From Shinella lacus (GTDB lineage: Bacteria; Pseudomonadota; Alphaproteobacteria; Rhizobiales; Rhizobiaceae): a stretch of DNA of 64,000 bases. The DNA lies in assembly GCF_010994755.1 (NCBI RefSeq), contig NZ_WHSB02000022.1:31298-95297 (forward strand), read 5' to 3'. A program made the position numbers and the translations under genes. The notes below the pieces were generated by a model. The model did not search any database and was not told where the DNA came from. It worked only from the letters and a program-made list of their open reading frames with translations. This document shows, piece after piece, positions 54,343 through 64,000 of the stretch. The number at the start of each line of letters is the position of its first letter. Positions within the stretch are counted from its first letter, which is position 1.

Positions 54343-55701
54343 TCATATTCGATCCTTCGGGGTTGGCAGTCCATGGTCGTTATGAGAATGCCTGATCCGC
54401 CGAACGGTCCACCAGATCGCAACCAGTACGACGGGAACGAACCCCGAAATCACCAGTTCGGGCGCCACAACATCGTGAAGGCCCGGAAGACCTTTGATGA
54501 GATAGGCCAAGAGCCCGATCACATAATAGGAGATCGCGGCGACAGACAGACCTTCCACTGTCTGTTGAAGTCGCAATTGCAGCTTCGCCCGATTGTTCAT
54601 CGAGGCCAGCAAATCGCTGTTCTGCCGTTCGAGCTGCACATCGATCCAGGATCGCAAGAGCGAGGTGGCGCGCGCCAGCTTGTCAGACAGGTTGGCTTGG
54701 CGCTCCTCGATGGTCCGACAGGTCCGCATCGCCGGCGCAATCCGGCGATGAAGGAAGCTGCGCCAGCGGTAGCAGCCGGGAACGAAGGTTTCGCCGAGCG
54801 CGGCGAGCCGCTCCTCGACGATTTCATAATAGGCGCGGCTGGCACCAAAGCGATAGAGGCTCGACGCCGTTTCGGCCTCCAGTTCGGCCGACAGGTCCGT
54901 CAATTTGGAAAGCAGTTCCTCGCTGTTACGGCGCGCGGACTGACGCATTTCGTCCGTGATGGCGGCAAGGCGCTTCTCGATGTCGCGCAGATGTGGTCCG
55001 AGCCTTTGGGTCAGCGGAATGCCGAGAAGGGCAAGCGTCCGGTAGGTTTCGATTTCGAGAAGCCTCTGAGCCAGCGCACCAAGCCGTATCGGCGTCAGTC
55101 CGCGATCGAGGATGAGAATGCGGGTCAGCCCATCGGCATCCTGACGAAAGTCGGTGACGATATCGGCCATGCCATCCTCGACAAGCGAGTGACACCGGCT
55201 GATCGGATCGAAACGGTCAATGTACTTCGCAGTTTCCTCCGTCCACGCCACCACGTCCAGCCGAATGCCGCAAACGACTTGTCCTGGGGGTGTAAACCCA
55301 TGCCTGAACGGGTCTTCGCCGGCAAGCTTGCCCGTGTCGGGATCGAGGGGCGCGCTCCACAGGTAGGTCGAAAATTCCGTGTGCTTTTCGCAGTGCAGGT
55401 CGCCCTGATCCCACGTCAGACCGTGATGGGGCGTGTTCTGATCCGGCAACGACACGCCCATTCGGCTCGATATTTCCGCGAGCGTCACCTTATCCTTCGC
55501 CGGATTGCCTTCGTTCATGAAGGCGAGCTGCACGAGGGCACGCGGATGTTCGATCAGGAGATATGGACGGGCATGAACTTCGTCGATGGCGACCTGCCTG
55601 TTCCCGAAGGCGGGGATACCATAGACATTCGAACCACCCTGCGAAGCGCTGCCCTCTTCACTCAATCGACGTTCCTTCCGTAGGTTTCCTTGTTGACGCA
55701 T
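54343..55701 (-). CDS. DUF3422 family membrane-anchored protein
   Basis: 452 residues from the ATG at 55701, which overlaps the NDH-2 gene by 44 bases; a TTG at 55665 with AAGGAA before it is an equally good start. Family marks: AIDEVHARPYLLIEHP near the N-terminus, long helical middle with LSAELEAETASSLYRFGASRAYY, and two C-terminal membrane segments (ISYYVIGLLAYLIKGL and VISGFVPVVLVAIWWTV). DUF3422 proteins are uncharacterised inner-membrane proteins of proteobacteria. It lies in a run with NDH-2 upstream and uvrB downstream. Confidence 0.87.
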   Translation of the reverse strand: MRQQGNLRKERRLSEEGSASQGGSNVYGIPAFGNRQVAIDEVHARPYLLIEHPRALVQLAFMNEGNPAKDKVTLAEISSRMGVSLPDQNTPHHGLTWDQGDLHCEKHTEFSTYLWSAPLDPDTGKLAGEDPFRHGFTPPGQVVCGIRLDVVAWTEETAKYIDRFDPISRCHSLVEDGMADIVTDFRQDADGLTRILILDRGLTPIRLGALAQRLLEIETYRTLALLGIPLTQRLGPHLRDIEKRLAAITDEMRQSARRNSEELLSKLTDLSAELEAETASSLYRFGASRAYYEIVEERLAALGETFVPGCYRWRSFLHRRIAPAMRTCRTIEERQANLSDKLARATSLLRSWIDVQLERQNSDLLASMNNRAKLQLRLQQTVEGLSVAAISYYVIGLLAYLIKGLPGLHDVVAPELVISGFVPVVLVAIWWTVRRIRHSHNDHGLPTPKDRI

Positions 55702-57037
55702 CGCGATGATCGAGATTGCCATTCGTAATGAGACGTGAGCCACGATATCCGATACTGTGCGTCCACATCCAGCTCAGTGCAACGCTAAGCCGGTTTTGCG
55801 CGCCGATCAGGAAGTAGATGTGGATGAGCTTCCACATCCACCACGCCAGAGCACCGCGCAATTTGAAGCGCCCCATGTCGACGACGGCAAGCCTGCTGCC
55901 GATCGTCGCCAGATTTCCTTGATGCCGATAGTGAAAGGGCCTTTCGTCATTCAGCCCCTTCATCCTCTGGCCGATGAGACGCGCTACATACTGCCCCTGC
56001 TGCTTGGAAGCGGGCGCAAGGCCAGGAACGGGTTTTCCATCAGCTCCGGTCGAAGCTGCCGTGTCACCGATTACGAAGATGTCGGAGTGACCGGGAACCG
56101 TCATGTCCGGTCCTACAATCACGCGGCCAGCGCGGTCGGCTTCGGCATTCAACCAGCGCGCCGCCGGCGATGCTTGCACGCCCGCAGCCCACAGGATCGT
56201 TGTTGCTGCGATGTCCTCGCCGTTGACGATCACGCCGTCGGCGCTACAGGCGGTGACCGGCTTGCCGAGCTTCACCTCCACACCCAGCCTTTCGAGGGAT
56301 TTCCGCGTGTATTCGGAAAGTTTCTCGGGAAAAACCGGAAGCAGGCGCTGTCCGGCCTCGATCAAAACAACGCGGGTCGCGCTCGGATCGATGGACCGGA
56401 AATCACGTTTCAGTGTCAAGTGGGCGAGTTCGGCGATCGTGCCAGCCAATTCGACGCCAGTTGGGCCACCACCGATGATCACGAAGGTCTGCAGGGCGGC
56501 CCGCCGTGCCGGATCCGGTTCACGCTCGGCTCGCTCGAATGCAGCCAGAACACGGCGGCGAATAGTCGTCGCATCCTCGAGCGATTTGAGACCCGGCGCA
56601 AAAGGTTCCCACTCGTCATGTCCGAAATAGGAATGCCGCGCTCCAGTCGCTAAGATGAGGATGTCGTAAGCGAGCCTCGAACCATCATCCAATATCACCT
56701 GACGCGTTTGCGTGTCGACATCCTCGACCTCAGCGAGAAGCGTGCGTACATCCGGTCGCTTGCGGAAAAGCGATCGGATCGGCCAGGCGATTTCGGATGT
56801 CGAAAGCGAAGCTCCGGCGACCTGATAGAGCAAAGGCTGGAACAGGTGATGATTGCGGCGATCGACGAGCGTGATCTCAGCCCCTTTTCCGGCGAGGCGG
56901 TGGACAACTTCCAGCCCGCCAAATCCGGCTCCGACCACAACGACGCGAGGGCGCGAAGCAGCAGCGCTTTGAGTGGCGCCGGTTTCGCGATCAACCGTTG
57001 AGTATCCGTGCCCGTCCCTCGTTGCTGCCTGTCGCAT
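55658..57037 (-). CDS. ndh: Type II NADH:quinone oxidoreductase (NDH-2)
   Basis: 459 residues. Two nucleotide-binding motifs: VVVVGAGFGGLEVVHRL for FAD and TFVIIGGGPTGVELAGTIAE for NADH, then IFVIGDTAA, and the C-terminal membrane-associating segment WWMWKLIHIYFLIGAQNR. Oxidises NADH without pumping protons and reduces quinone, which the bd-type oxidase four genes downstream can re-oxidise. Only a 21-base gap from fghA, so probably co-transcribed with the formaldehyde genes. Confidence 0.92.
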   Translation of the reverse strand: MRQAATRDGHGYSTVDRETGATQSAAASRPRVVVVGAGFGGLEVVHRLAGKGAEITLVDRRNHHLFQPLLYQVAGASLSTSEIAWPIRSLFRKRPDVRTLLAEVEDVDTQTRQVILDDGSRLAYDILILATGARHSYFGHDEWEPFAPGLKSLEDATTIRRRVLAAFERAEREPDPARRAALQTFVIIGGGPTGVELAGTIAELAHLTLKRDFRSIDPSATRVVLIEAGQRLLPVFPEKLSEYTRKSLERLGVEVKLGKPVTACSADGVIVNGEDIAATTILWAAGVQASPAARWLNAEADRAGRVIVGPDMTVPGHSDIFVIGDTAASTGADGKPVPGLAPASKQQGQYVARLIGQRMKGLNDERPFHYRHQGNLATIGSRLAVVDMGRFKLRGALAWWMWKLIHIYFLIGAQNRLSVALSWMWTHSIGYRGSRLITNGNLDHRDASTRKPTEGTSIE

Positions 57038-57058
57038 GGTCTTTTCTCCGATTGTTAA

Positions 57059-57886
57059 TCAGGACAACGCCGCAGCATGATGCGCGAAGTGGTAGCTGAT
57101 AAGACTGTCTATGAAGTAATAGCTATGGTCGTAGCCGGGCCACTGGTTCAGAACGAGTTTGTGTCCCGCCGCATCGCACGCAGCCTGCAGCAGGTTTGGG
57201 CGAAGCTGTTCCTGAAGAAACTCGTCATCCAACCCCTGGTCTACGAGCAAGGGCAAACGCTCCCTGGCGTTTTTGATCAGTTCGACCGTATCGTATTGCT
57301 TCCAGGTTTCGCGATCATCGCCCAGGTAGGACGTAAAAGCTTTTTGTCCCCATGGCACCTGCGATGGCGCCACGATGGGAGAAAATGCGGATGTGCTCCT
57401 GTAGCGTCCGGGATTTCTCAAGGCGATCATCAGAGCGCCATGCCCTCCCATTGAGTGACCTGAGATCGCCCGACGGTCATTTGCGGGGAACGTGGCCTCC
57501 ACCAACGCAGGCAGTTCATCAACGACATAGTCATACATGCGGTAGTGATCGGCCCACGGTTGCTGGGTCGCATTCACATAAAATCCGGCTCCTTGGCCAA
57601 GATCGTATGCGGTATCGTCCGCAACGCCCTCGCCACGCGGACTGGTGTCGGGCGCGACGACGATGATACCATGCTCGGCAGCGAAACGTTGCGCGCCGGC
57701 CTTGGTTATGAAGTTCTGCTCTGTGCAGGTAAGGCCGGAGAGCCAGTAAAGCACCGGCACCTTACCGCGCTTCGCCTGGGGCGGAAGATATACGCCAAAC
57801 TTCATCGCGCAGCCCAGGGTAGAAGACTGGTGTAGATAGACCTCTTGCGAACCGCCGAAACTGGCGTGATGTTCGACACGTTCCAT
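57059..57886 (-). CDS. fghA: S-formylglutathione hydrolase
   Basis: 275-residue alpha/beta hydrolase of esterase-D type, standard length. Nucleophile Ser in ISGHSMGGHGALM near residue 145, acid in the LVDQGLDDEFL region, and the catalytic His in YDHSYYFIDSLI. Also LSGLTCTEQNFITKAG, diagnostic of FghA. Converts S-formylglutathione to formate and glutathione, the step after AdhC, whose gene lies two genes upstream. Confidence 0.95.
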   Translation of the reverse strand: MERVEHHASFGGSQEVYLHQSSTLGCAMKFGVYLPPQAKRGKVPVLYWLSGLTCTEQNFITKAGAQRFAAEHGIIVVAPDTSPRGEGVADDTAYDLGQGAGFYVNATQQPWADHYRMYDYVVDELPALVEATFPANDRRAISGHSMGGHGALMIALRNPGRYRSTSAFSPIVAPSQVPWGQKAFTSYLGDDRETWKQYDTVELIKNARERLPLLVDQGLDDEFLQEQLRPNLLQAACDAAGHKLVLNQWPGYDHSYYFIDSLISYHFAHHAAALS

Positions 57887-58039
57887 ATTTTTTCCTCACT
57901 TCGGCGGTGGACTTGAGATCCAAACTGGTGCGAAGCATGGCCGTAGACTCCGTCCCCGGCCATGCTTCAATCTGTATGAACAGGCACGCCATAACGTTCG
58001 AGGCAAAATGGTCCCCGGTATGGGCCGTGCCGCTTACCC

Positions 58040-58438
58040 TCAGACGAAGGTGTAAGCGCAGACCTTGTTGCCAGCCGGGTCACGCAGGTAGGCGGCATAG
58101 GCACCCGGCAGGTGGCCACGCGGACCGGGCTGGCCCTCATCGGTGCCGCCTGCGGCAAGGCCGGCTGCATGGAATGCATCCACTTCAGCAGTCGTGGCGG
58201 CAGCAAAGCCGACCGTCGCGCCATTGCTGGAGGGTGCTTCACCATTGCCGGGGCGGGCGATGATGAATGCCGGCTTGTCACGGCCGTAAAGCACCCAGCC
58301 GTTGCCAAAAGGACCAAGGTTCTTGACGCCTAGTGCGCCCAGGGTGGCGTCATAAAACGCAACCGACTTCTGCATGTCGGCGGCGCCGAGAAAGACGTGC
58401 GAAAAGACGCCGTTGCCGGAGATAACTGGATCAGCCAT
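58040..58438 (-). CDS. VOC family protein in the formaldehyde operon
   Basis: 132 residues of glyoxalase fold: HVFLGAADMQKSVAFYDATL at the N-terminus and YAAYLRDPAGNKVCAYTFV at the C-terminus. Lies between adhC (51 bases) and fghA (153 bases) on the same strand. VOC proteins frequently accompany glutathione-linked aldehyde detoxification; here it may act on a glutathione adduct, but no catalytic prediction is safe. Confidence 0.85.
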   Translation of the reverse strand: MADPVISGNGVFSHVFLGAADMQKSVAFYDATLGALGVKNLGPFGNGWVLYGRDKPAFIIARPGNGEAPSSNGATVGFAAATTAEVDAFHAAGLAAGGTDEGQPGPRGHLPGAYAAYLRDPAGNKVCAYTFV

Positions 58439-58489
58439 TTTAAGTTTCCTTGATACTTGCTGTTGAACTGTTTTTGGGTGGTTGATGAA

Positions 58490-59740
<1,251 letters not shown>

Positions 59741-59932
59741 TCATGGTTTGAAAATGAAGGGAGGTTGTAGGGGCGACCATTTTTTTGGGTTTGGGGCTTG
59801 GGAAGCCTCTTCGGAGCTCGCGGTGATTCATTCAAACCAGCGAACTCACTTCCAGAGCGGTAATCGTCCAAACGGTCCGTCTCCCACCAAAAACAGTGAG
59901 AGACGACCTCATGAACGCGCCATTCAAGTAAT

Positions 59933-61147
59933 TCAGTGTTTTACCGAGCCATGCGGGTCGATCACATACTTGAATGCAGAGCCGGCATCGAACTCCTTGT
60001 ATGCCTGCGGAGCGTCTTCCAGCTTGATGAACTTGATATTCATCATCGGCGAGAGATAGGGCATGCGATCGTTCAGGATCGCTCGCATGAGAGCATGATT
60101 GTAATTCGCTGTCGGCGACTGACCTGCAGACATCCGCGGCGACTTGATCCAGGACGTCGACCACTCCAGATCCATGATGCCCTTCTTGCCTTTTGGATCT
60201 TTCGAAATCGGATTGGCGCAGTAGACGCCGACCGTGCTGGTCATTCCGCCGAAGCGAACATATTTGAGCAAGGCATTCGTGACGGCACTTTCGACGATCT
60301 TGTCGGATTCTGCACCAAATCCCCGGCAATCCACGCCCACATAGTCGATAACGCGGTCGACTTGTCTGTTCCCGGTGATACGCTCAAGATGGTCCTCGAT
60401 CGGAACACCATCGGAAAGATTGATTGTCTCAATCCCATGAGGTTTGAGGAGGTCGAGTCGTTCCTGGATGTAGTCGGCGACGATGATGGCGCCGGCACCC
60501 AAAAGCCTTGCGCAGGCAGCGCCGGCTCGACCGACCGGGCCGGCACCGAAGATCAGCACGTTTTCCCCGACGACATAGGCTGGCGCCGCGGGCCAGTCAG
60601 GGCCGGCAAAGCCATGGAAGGCCGTCGGCAATACGTCGGACAGAAGCGTGAGATCACGGATCTTATCGAGAGCAGCATCCTTGTCGGGGAATACCAGCAG
60701 GTTGAAGTCGGCGTAGGGCACAAACAGGTAATCGCCCTGTCCGCCAGCCCAGCCGCCGAGATTGAAGCCGTATGCGCCACAATCCATTTCCGGATTGGTG
60801 TTCTCGCAGACATCCGAGCGCATGTGCTTGCAGTTGTAACAGCGTCCGCAGCCCACATTGAAAGGAACGGAAACAATGTCGCCTTTCTTGATGTATTCGA
60901 CGTCGGAACCGACTTCGATGACTTCGCCGGTCATTTCATGACCCATCGTCATTCCCTTGGGAACTTCGAACGAGCCGCGATATATATGGAGGTCGCTCCC
61001 ACAAATGTTTGTGGTGACAATTTTCAGAATCACGCCATGGGGCGCGCTTTTTCCCTGAGGGGTGACGAGTTCCGGAAATTTGAAGGTATTGACCTTCATT
61101 TCCATGGGCTTTTCGAAAGTGACAATCCTATTTCCCGTTGGGGCCAT
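59933..61147 (-). CDS. fdhA: Glutathione-independent formaldehyde dehydrogenase (FdhA-type)
   Basis: 404-residue zinc-dependent medium-chain dehydrogenase of the Pseudomonas formaldehyde dehydrogenase group. Zinc ligands in TTNICGSDLHIYRG and MGHEMTGEV, structural zinc CGRCYNCKHMRSDVC, and the tightly bound NAD region FGAGPVGRAGAACARLLGA. Converts formaldehyde to formate without glutathione, giving this locus two independent formaldehyde routes. Its ATG follows a good AGGAG site; it lies 231 bases downstream of the LysR gene on the same strand. Confidence 0.92.
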   Translation of the reverse strand: MAPTGNRIVTFEKPMEMKVNTFKFPELVTPQGKSAPHGVILKIVTTNICGSDLHIYRGSFEVPKGMTMGHEMTGEVIEVGSDVEYIKKGDIVSVPFNVGCGRCYNCKHMRSDVCENTNPEMDCGAYGFNLGGWAGGQGDYLFVPYADFNLLVFPDKDAALDKIRDLTLLSDVLPTAFHGFAGPDWPAAPAYVVGENVLIFGAGPVGRAGAACARLLGAGAIIVADYIQERLDLLKPHGIETINLSDGVPIEDHLERITGNRQVDRVIDYVGVDCRGFGAESDKIVESAVTNALLKYVRFGGMTSTVGVYCANPISKDPKGKKGIMDLEWSTSWIKSPRMSAGQSPTANYNHALMRAILNDRMPYLSPMMNIKFIKLEDAPQAYKEFDAGSAFKYVIDPHGSVKH

Positions 61148-61378
61148 CGTTTTATCTCCTTGGGTCTCTAAGCCTTCCTTCAGTAATGATTAAGTGTATG
61201 ACTGGCGCGCTCAGGCGCACCCGACGAATAGAATCGCCGCGTGCAAGTCTAACGATTCCAACCTCCCATTACTGTCAGCGGAGCATGGCGGTTTCGACTT
61301 GCGACGGCAAACTCGAAGTTTCTATCTGGAGATAGGAAATGTCTATGAGCGTTCTACGAGGCGCTCTCTGCCTCAGTT

Positions 61379-62299
61379 TCAGCCCTCTTCGGGCTGGAAC
61401 TGACGATGCAGCGCTAGGGCTTCCTGTATCGAAGCGGCAAGCTCGGGAGTGTGGACCATTTCGAGGAGCGCGGCCGAAGCGGTCGCCTTCAGTCCGCCCT
61501 TCGGGGCAACGAAGCCCACGTTGGCATGTGACCCTTCACCCGAGACCGCGACTGCCCGAATGTCAGGAATGTGAGCCAGAAACGTAACAAGCGATTGTGG
61601 AAGAACGGTCGCGTAACGCCCTGTCGCCACATGCGCGGCGAGAACCTCCACGGCGTTGGTTCGGATCGTTTTGGCTGCGCACCGCGAAAGCTGAGATTGC
61701 GCGGCGTTAGGTAGTGCGGAATTCAGGATGCACAGCGGCATGCTTACGACATGATCCCATGGGACCCTTCTTGGCTGCCGTTCTTTGGTTACCTGAAACA
61801 GGAAGACGCCTTCGCGATAGAGAAGATGGGTGTCGAAGTCGTCCTCAGACACGTCTTCGAGATATGTCAGCGCCATATCCATTTCGTGAGCCAGAAGGGC
61901 GTTCGACAGTGACTCGGTTTGAGACGCCGAGATGGATTGTTCGAGAAGGGGTATTCTCTCTGCAAGCGCCACGCTCAGAATCGGAGCAACGACCGACGTG
62001 CCAGCAACGACACCGAGACGAAACTGGCCCTCCAGGCCCTTCTTGAGCGCCGAAAGCTCTCGCTCGAGCCCATCGCAATCATTGTACATCTTCCTCGCCC
62101 AGGCGAGCACGGATTCGCCTTCCTGCGTCAGGCCATCATAGCGACGGCCATGCCGTACAATTTGGACGTCCAAGTCCTCTTCCAATTGCTTGATTCCTGC
62201 GGAGAGCGTGGGTTGCGACACGTTGCAGCTTTTGGCGGCTCGGCCGAAATGTCCTTCGTGAGCAAGCGCGAGGAGATACTCGAAATTTTTGACAATCAT
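61379..62299 (-). CDS. LysR family transcriptional regulator
   Basis: 306 residues from MIVKNFEYLLALAHEGHFG with GGAGG eight bases before the ATG. N-terminal helix-turn-helix RAAKSCNVSQPTLSAGIKQL, then the effector domain with no readable ligand. Transcribed in the same direction as fdhA and likely to control it or formate metabolism, since similar LysR proteins often sit by formate/formaldehyde dehydrogenase genes (established association, weak evidence here). Confidence 0.88.
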   Translation of the reverse strand: MIVKNFEYLLALAHEGHFGRAAKSCNVSQPTLSAGIKQLEEDLDVQIVRHGRRYDGLTQEGESVLAWARKMYNDCDGLERELSALKKGLEGQFRLGVVAGTSVVAPILSVALAERIPLLEQSISASQTESLSNALLAHEMDMALTYLEDVSEDDFDTHLLYREGVFLFQVTKERQPRRVPWDHVVSMPLCILNSALPNAAQSQLSRCAAKTIRTNAVEVLAAHVATGRYATVLPQSLVTFLAHIPDIRAVAVSGEGSHANVGFVAPKGGLKATASAALLEMVHTPELAASIQEALALHRQFQPEEG

Positions 62300-62421
62300 A
62301 AATTCCTCCCGAGTCGGCAAGATACCAGGTTGTATAAACCAGTCCCCTGGTTGCATATGCCAAGTGTATGTGGACAAAAAACAAACGCATCCGCAAAAGT
62401 GCCTGCGCCTCGTTGAGTAAA

Positions 62422-62743
62422 CTAAACAGCGCCGGAAAACCGACCCGCGCTACCTAAATATCTGCGCGCAATTTTCATCACACCTTCCACGTTTTCATCA
62501 TAGACGCCGAGGTTATCCTTGTCAGCCGAGTCGACATCCGGACTGAAAGTCTCTCGGAGATGACTCTCCATTACTTCAGCCATCAGTCCGTTGGCACCGC
62601 CGCGCATGGCTACAATCTGCTGAAGGAGAGCGGCGCAATCGGTGCCAGCCTCAATCGCACGTTCTTGGGCTCTGCCTGCCCCTTGATGCGGTGCAGACGA
62701 GTTATCGCTCGCTTCTTTTCTTCCGGTGAATTTTATTGCTCAC
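62422..62743 (-). pseudogene. frmR: Frameshifted frmR-type formaldehyde-responsive repressor
   Basis: The downstream part reads AIEAGTDCAALLQQI, then VAMRGGANGLMAEVMESHLR, with the family's sensing Cys and the HLRETF helix. The upstream part reads SPEEKKRAITRLHRIKGQAE in a different frame. Together they reconstruct a complete ~95-residue CsoR/RcnR/FrmR-family protein, but a one-base deletion near 62670 and a second near 62733 (between the GTG start and SPEE) break it. The GTG at 62743 overlaps the stop of the argE-like gene. The cognate type of operator stands before adhC, 2.7 kb away. Confidence 0.82.
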
Positions 62744-63930
62744 TCCTGGTAGGGTTGCGACCAAGGCATCGAGCTCGTCGTCATATTCATCAGTAGATTT
62801 GCTAACATATTGTCGCAACGGATCAATTGGTCTGCGCTGACGAATTCATCCGGCTTATGACCTTGCTCCATGAATCCCGGCCCGCAGATGACAGTGGGTA
62901 TGCCGGCAACGCTGTCGAAAAGGCCGCCTTCCGTGCCGAATGCAACCTTGATGGTGGATTGGGTGCCGATGAGCGATCGAACGAAATCCACTGCCGGCGA
63001 CGTGGCCAGTGTATCTAGGCCCGGATATGCGTTGACAACCGTGATATCGATGGCGGCTTCGGAAGCGACGCACGTGGCCTTCTCCGCGATACGCCCGGCT
63101 TCTGATGTAAGCCGGTCGAGAATCATTCCGGGATCGTCGCCGGCGATATTGCGGATCTCGAAGTCGATTTGGCACAAATTGGGGACGATGTTCAGCGCGA
63201 CGCCGCCATTCATCCTGCCAACATGGACGGTCGTGTATGGGACATCGTAATCATCGTCACGCGCGCCTCCAGCAGAAAGACGTTCCTGTTCCTGGCGCAA
63301 TGCCGTGACGAAGTCACAGCCGAGATGGATCGCGTTGAGGGCGAGAGGCGCCAGAGCAGAGTGGCCCTCCCGCCCCTTGCAGGTGGCGCGGGCCGCGACC
63401 TTGCCCTTGTGGCCGGTCGCCACCTGCATGCCGGTAGGTTCACCGACAAGGCACAGCAGAGGCTTATGAGGCACGCTTTCCAGGAATTCGATCAGGCTGC
63501 GGACTCCAAGGCAACCCAGTTCCTCATCGTAGGACAAAGCCAGATGCAGAGGCGTTTGCAAATCCATGGAGGATGCTTTTATACAGGCGGCCAGCGCGCT
63601 GGCGACGAAGCCTTTCATATCCGCAGTTCCACGCCCGTAAAGCCGTCCGTCTCGCTCCGTCATACTGAATGGCGGCGATGACCATTCCTGCCCGTCCACG
63701 GGCACCACGTCGGTATGGCCGGACAGCACGACCCCCGGACGGTCATCTGGGCCTATGGTCGCGAAAAGATTTGCCTTGCGGCCATCTTCGCTGCGGATGA
63801 GGTGCGAAGCTATCCCGTGCCGGCGAAGAACCTCCACGACGAATTCGATGAGATCGAGATTCGAATCGCGACTGACGGTTGGAAAACCGATCAGCCGCTC
63901 GAGGATATCGCGGGTGCTCATGCCATCCAT
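62740..63930 (-). CDS. Acetylornithine deacetylase-like M20 peptidase (ArgE type)
   Basis: 396 residues from the ATG at 63930 (MDGMSTRDILERLI); another ATG lies at 63921, and the frame stays open to the right edge, so a longer start outside the window cannot be excluded. M20 motifs: VVLSGHTDVVPVDG (His, Asp), GRGTADMKGF (bridging Asp), ALSYDEELGCLGV (Glu pair) and the C-terminal His in MEQGHKPDEF. Hydrolyses N-acetyl-ornithine or a similar N-acyl amino acid. Its stop overlaps the start of the frmR remnant. Confidence 0.88.
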   Translation of the reverse strand: MDGMSTRDILERLIGFPTVSRDSNLDLIEFVVEVLRRHGIASHLIRSEDGRKANLFATIGPDDRPGVVLSGHTDVVPVDGQEWSSPPFSMTERDGRLYGRGTADMKGFVASALAACIKASSMDLQTPLHLALSYDEELGCLGVRSLIEFLESVPHKPLLCLVGEPTGMQVATGHKGKVAARATCKGREGHSALAPLALNAIHLGCDFVTALRQEQERLSAGGARDDDYDVPYTTVHVGRMNGGVALNIVPNLCQIDFEIRNIAGDDPGMILDRLTSEAGRIAEKATCVASEAAIDITVVNAYPGLDTLATSPAVDFVRSLIGTQSTIKVAFGTEGGLFDSVAGIPTVICGPGFMEQGHKPDEFVSADQLIRCDNMLANLLMNMTTSSMPWSQPYQE

Positions 63931-64000
63931 GCCGCCGACTGCAGTCTTCGCCTGGCCCCTCTCCTGGGCGACAGACGGTTTCCGACTCAAGTTATTTTTC

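Overview
The window is GC-rich, densely packed with catabolic operons, and looks like an alphaproteobacterium of the Hyphomicrobiales (Rhizobium/Shinella/Ensifer-like). The reasons are gene content and style: many ABC importers, glutaryl-CoA dehydrogenase, AruI-like and ALDH catabolic genes, DUF3422, an adhC-fghA formaldehyde block, and long runs of ATGA/GTGA-coupled genes. The genus is inference. I saw no rRNA, tRNA, CRISPR array or complete insertion sequence.

1-23.2 kb is a tryptophan/kynurenine-to-anthranilate catabolic island. Kynureninase (cut by the left edge) releases anthranilate. A Liv-type importer (5.0-10.1 kb) probably brings in anthranilate or a similar aromatic acid. A 2-aminobenzoate-CoA ligase (10.5 kb) makes 2-aminobenzoyl-CoA, and a fused monooxygenase/old-yellow-enzyme reductase (12.9 kb) dearomatises it. 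A tightly coupled run of SDR, enoyl-CoA hydratase, two acyl-CoA dehydrogenases (one glutaryl-CoA type), thioesterase, RidA, FadJ-like and thiolase genes finishes the breakdown. This matches the aerobic 2-aminobenzoyl-CoA route known from Azoarcus evansii. A MarR regulator sits inside it, with a palindrome in front of the main operon and a related site in front of the ligase. A UbiD-family decarboxylase, a TIGR02444 protein and a RidA protein form a less understood side unit at 2.6-5.0 kb.

23.2-39.1 kb holds catabolic genes for one or more unidentified amino compounds: a CrtI/PYROXD2-like oxidoreductase, an AbgB-like M20 hydrolase, a PuuB-like FAD oxidase with a cupin, an XRE-cupin regulator, a class V aminotransferase in an operon with a polar amino acid ABC importer carrying two tandem-duplicated binding proteins, a TetR regulator and an AruI-like decarboxylase. 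42.4-48.4 kb continues with ALDH, cupin, M24 (creatinase/ectoine-hydrolase-like), a dipeptide-type binding protein and an SDR. Near-identical AT-rich motifs tie three of these intergenic regions together, and a second motif (ATTAAAA-N14-TTTTAAT) marks two sites around the XRE-cupin gene.

39.4-54.3 kb contains the traces of two diverged uvrB-uvrA cassettes in opposite orientation. The left one keeps uvrA and only the mutated 3' tail of uvrB. The right one keeps uvrB and only two scraps of uvrA, between which lies a block with a cyanide-insensitive bd-type quinol oxidase (with a 38-residue DUF2474 subunit) and a bestrophin.

54.3-64.0 kb is a minus-strand block with DUF3422, NDH-2, S-formylglutathione hydrolase, a VOC protein, glutathione-dependent formaldehyde dehydrogenase (adhC), glutathione-independent formaldehyde dehydrogenase, a LysR regulator, a frameshifted frmR-type repressor and an argE-like deacetylase. 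Two perfect TACT-N7-AGTA dyads precede adhC and fit an FrmR/RcnR-family operator, so the cognate repressor next door appears to be broken.
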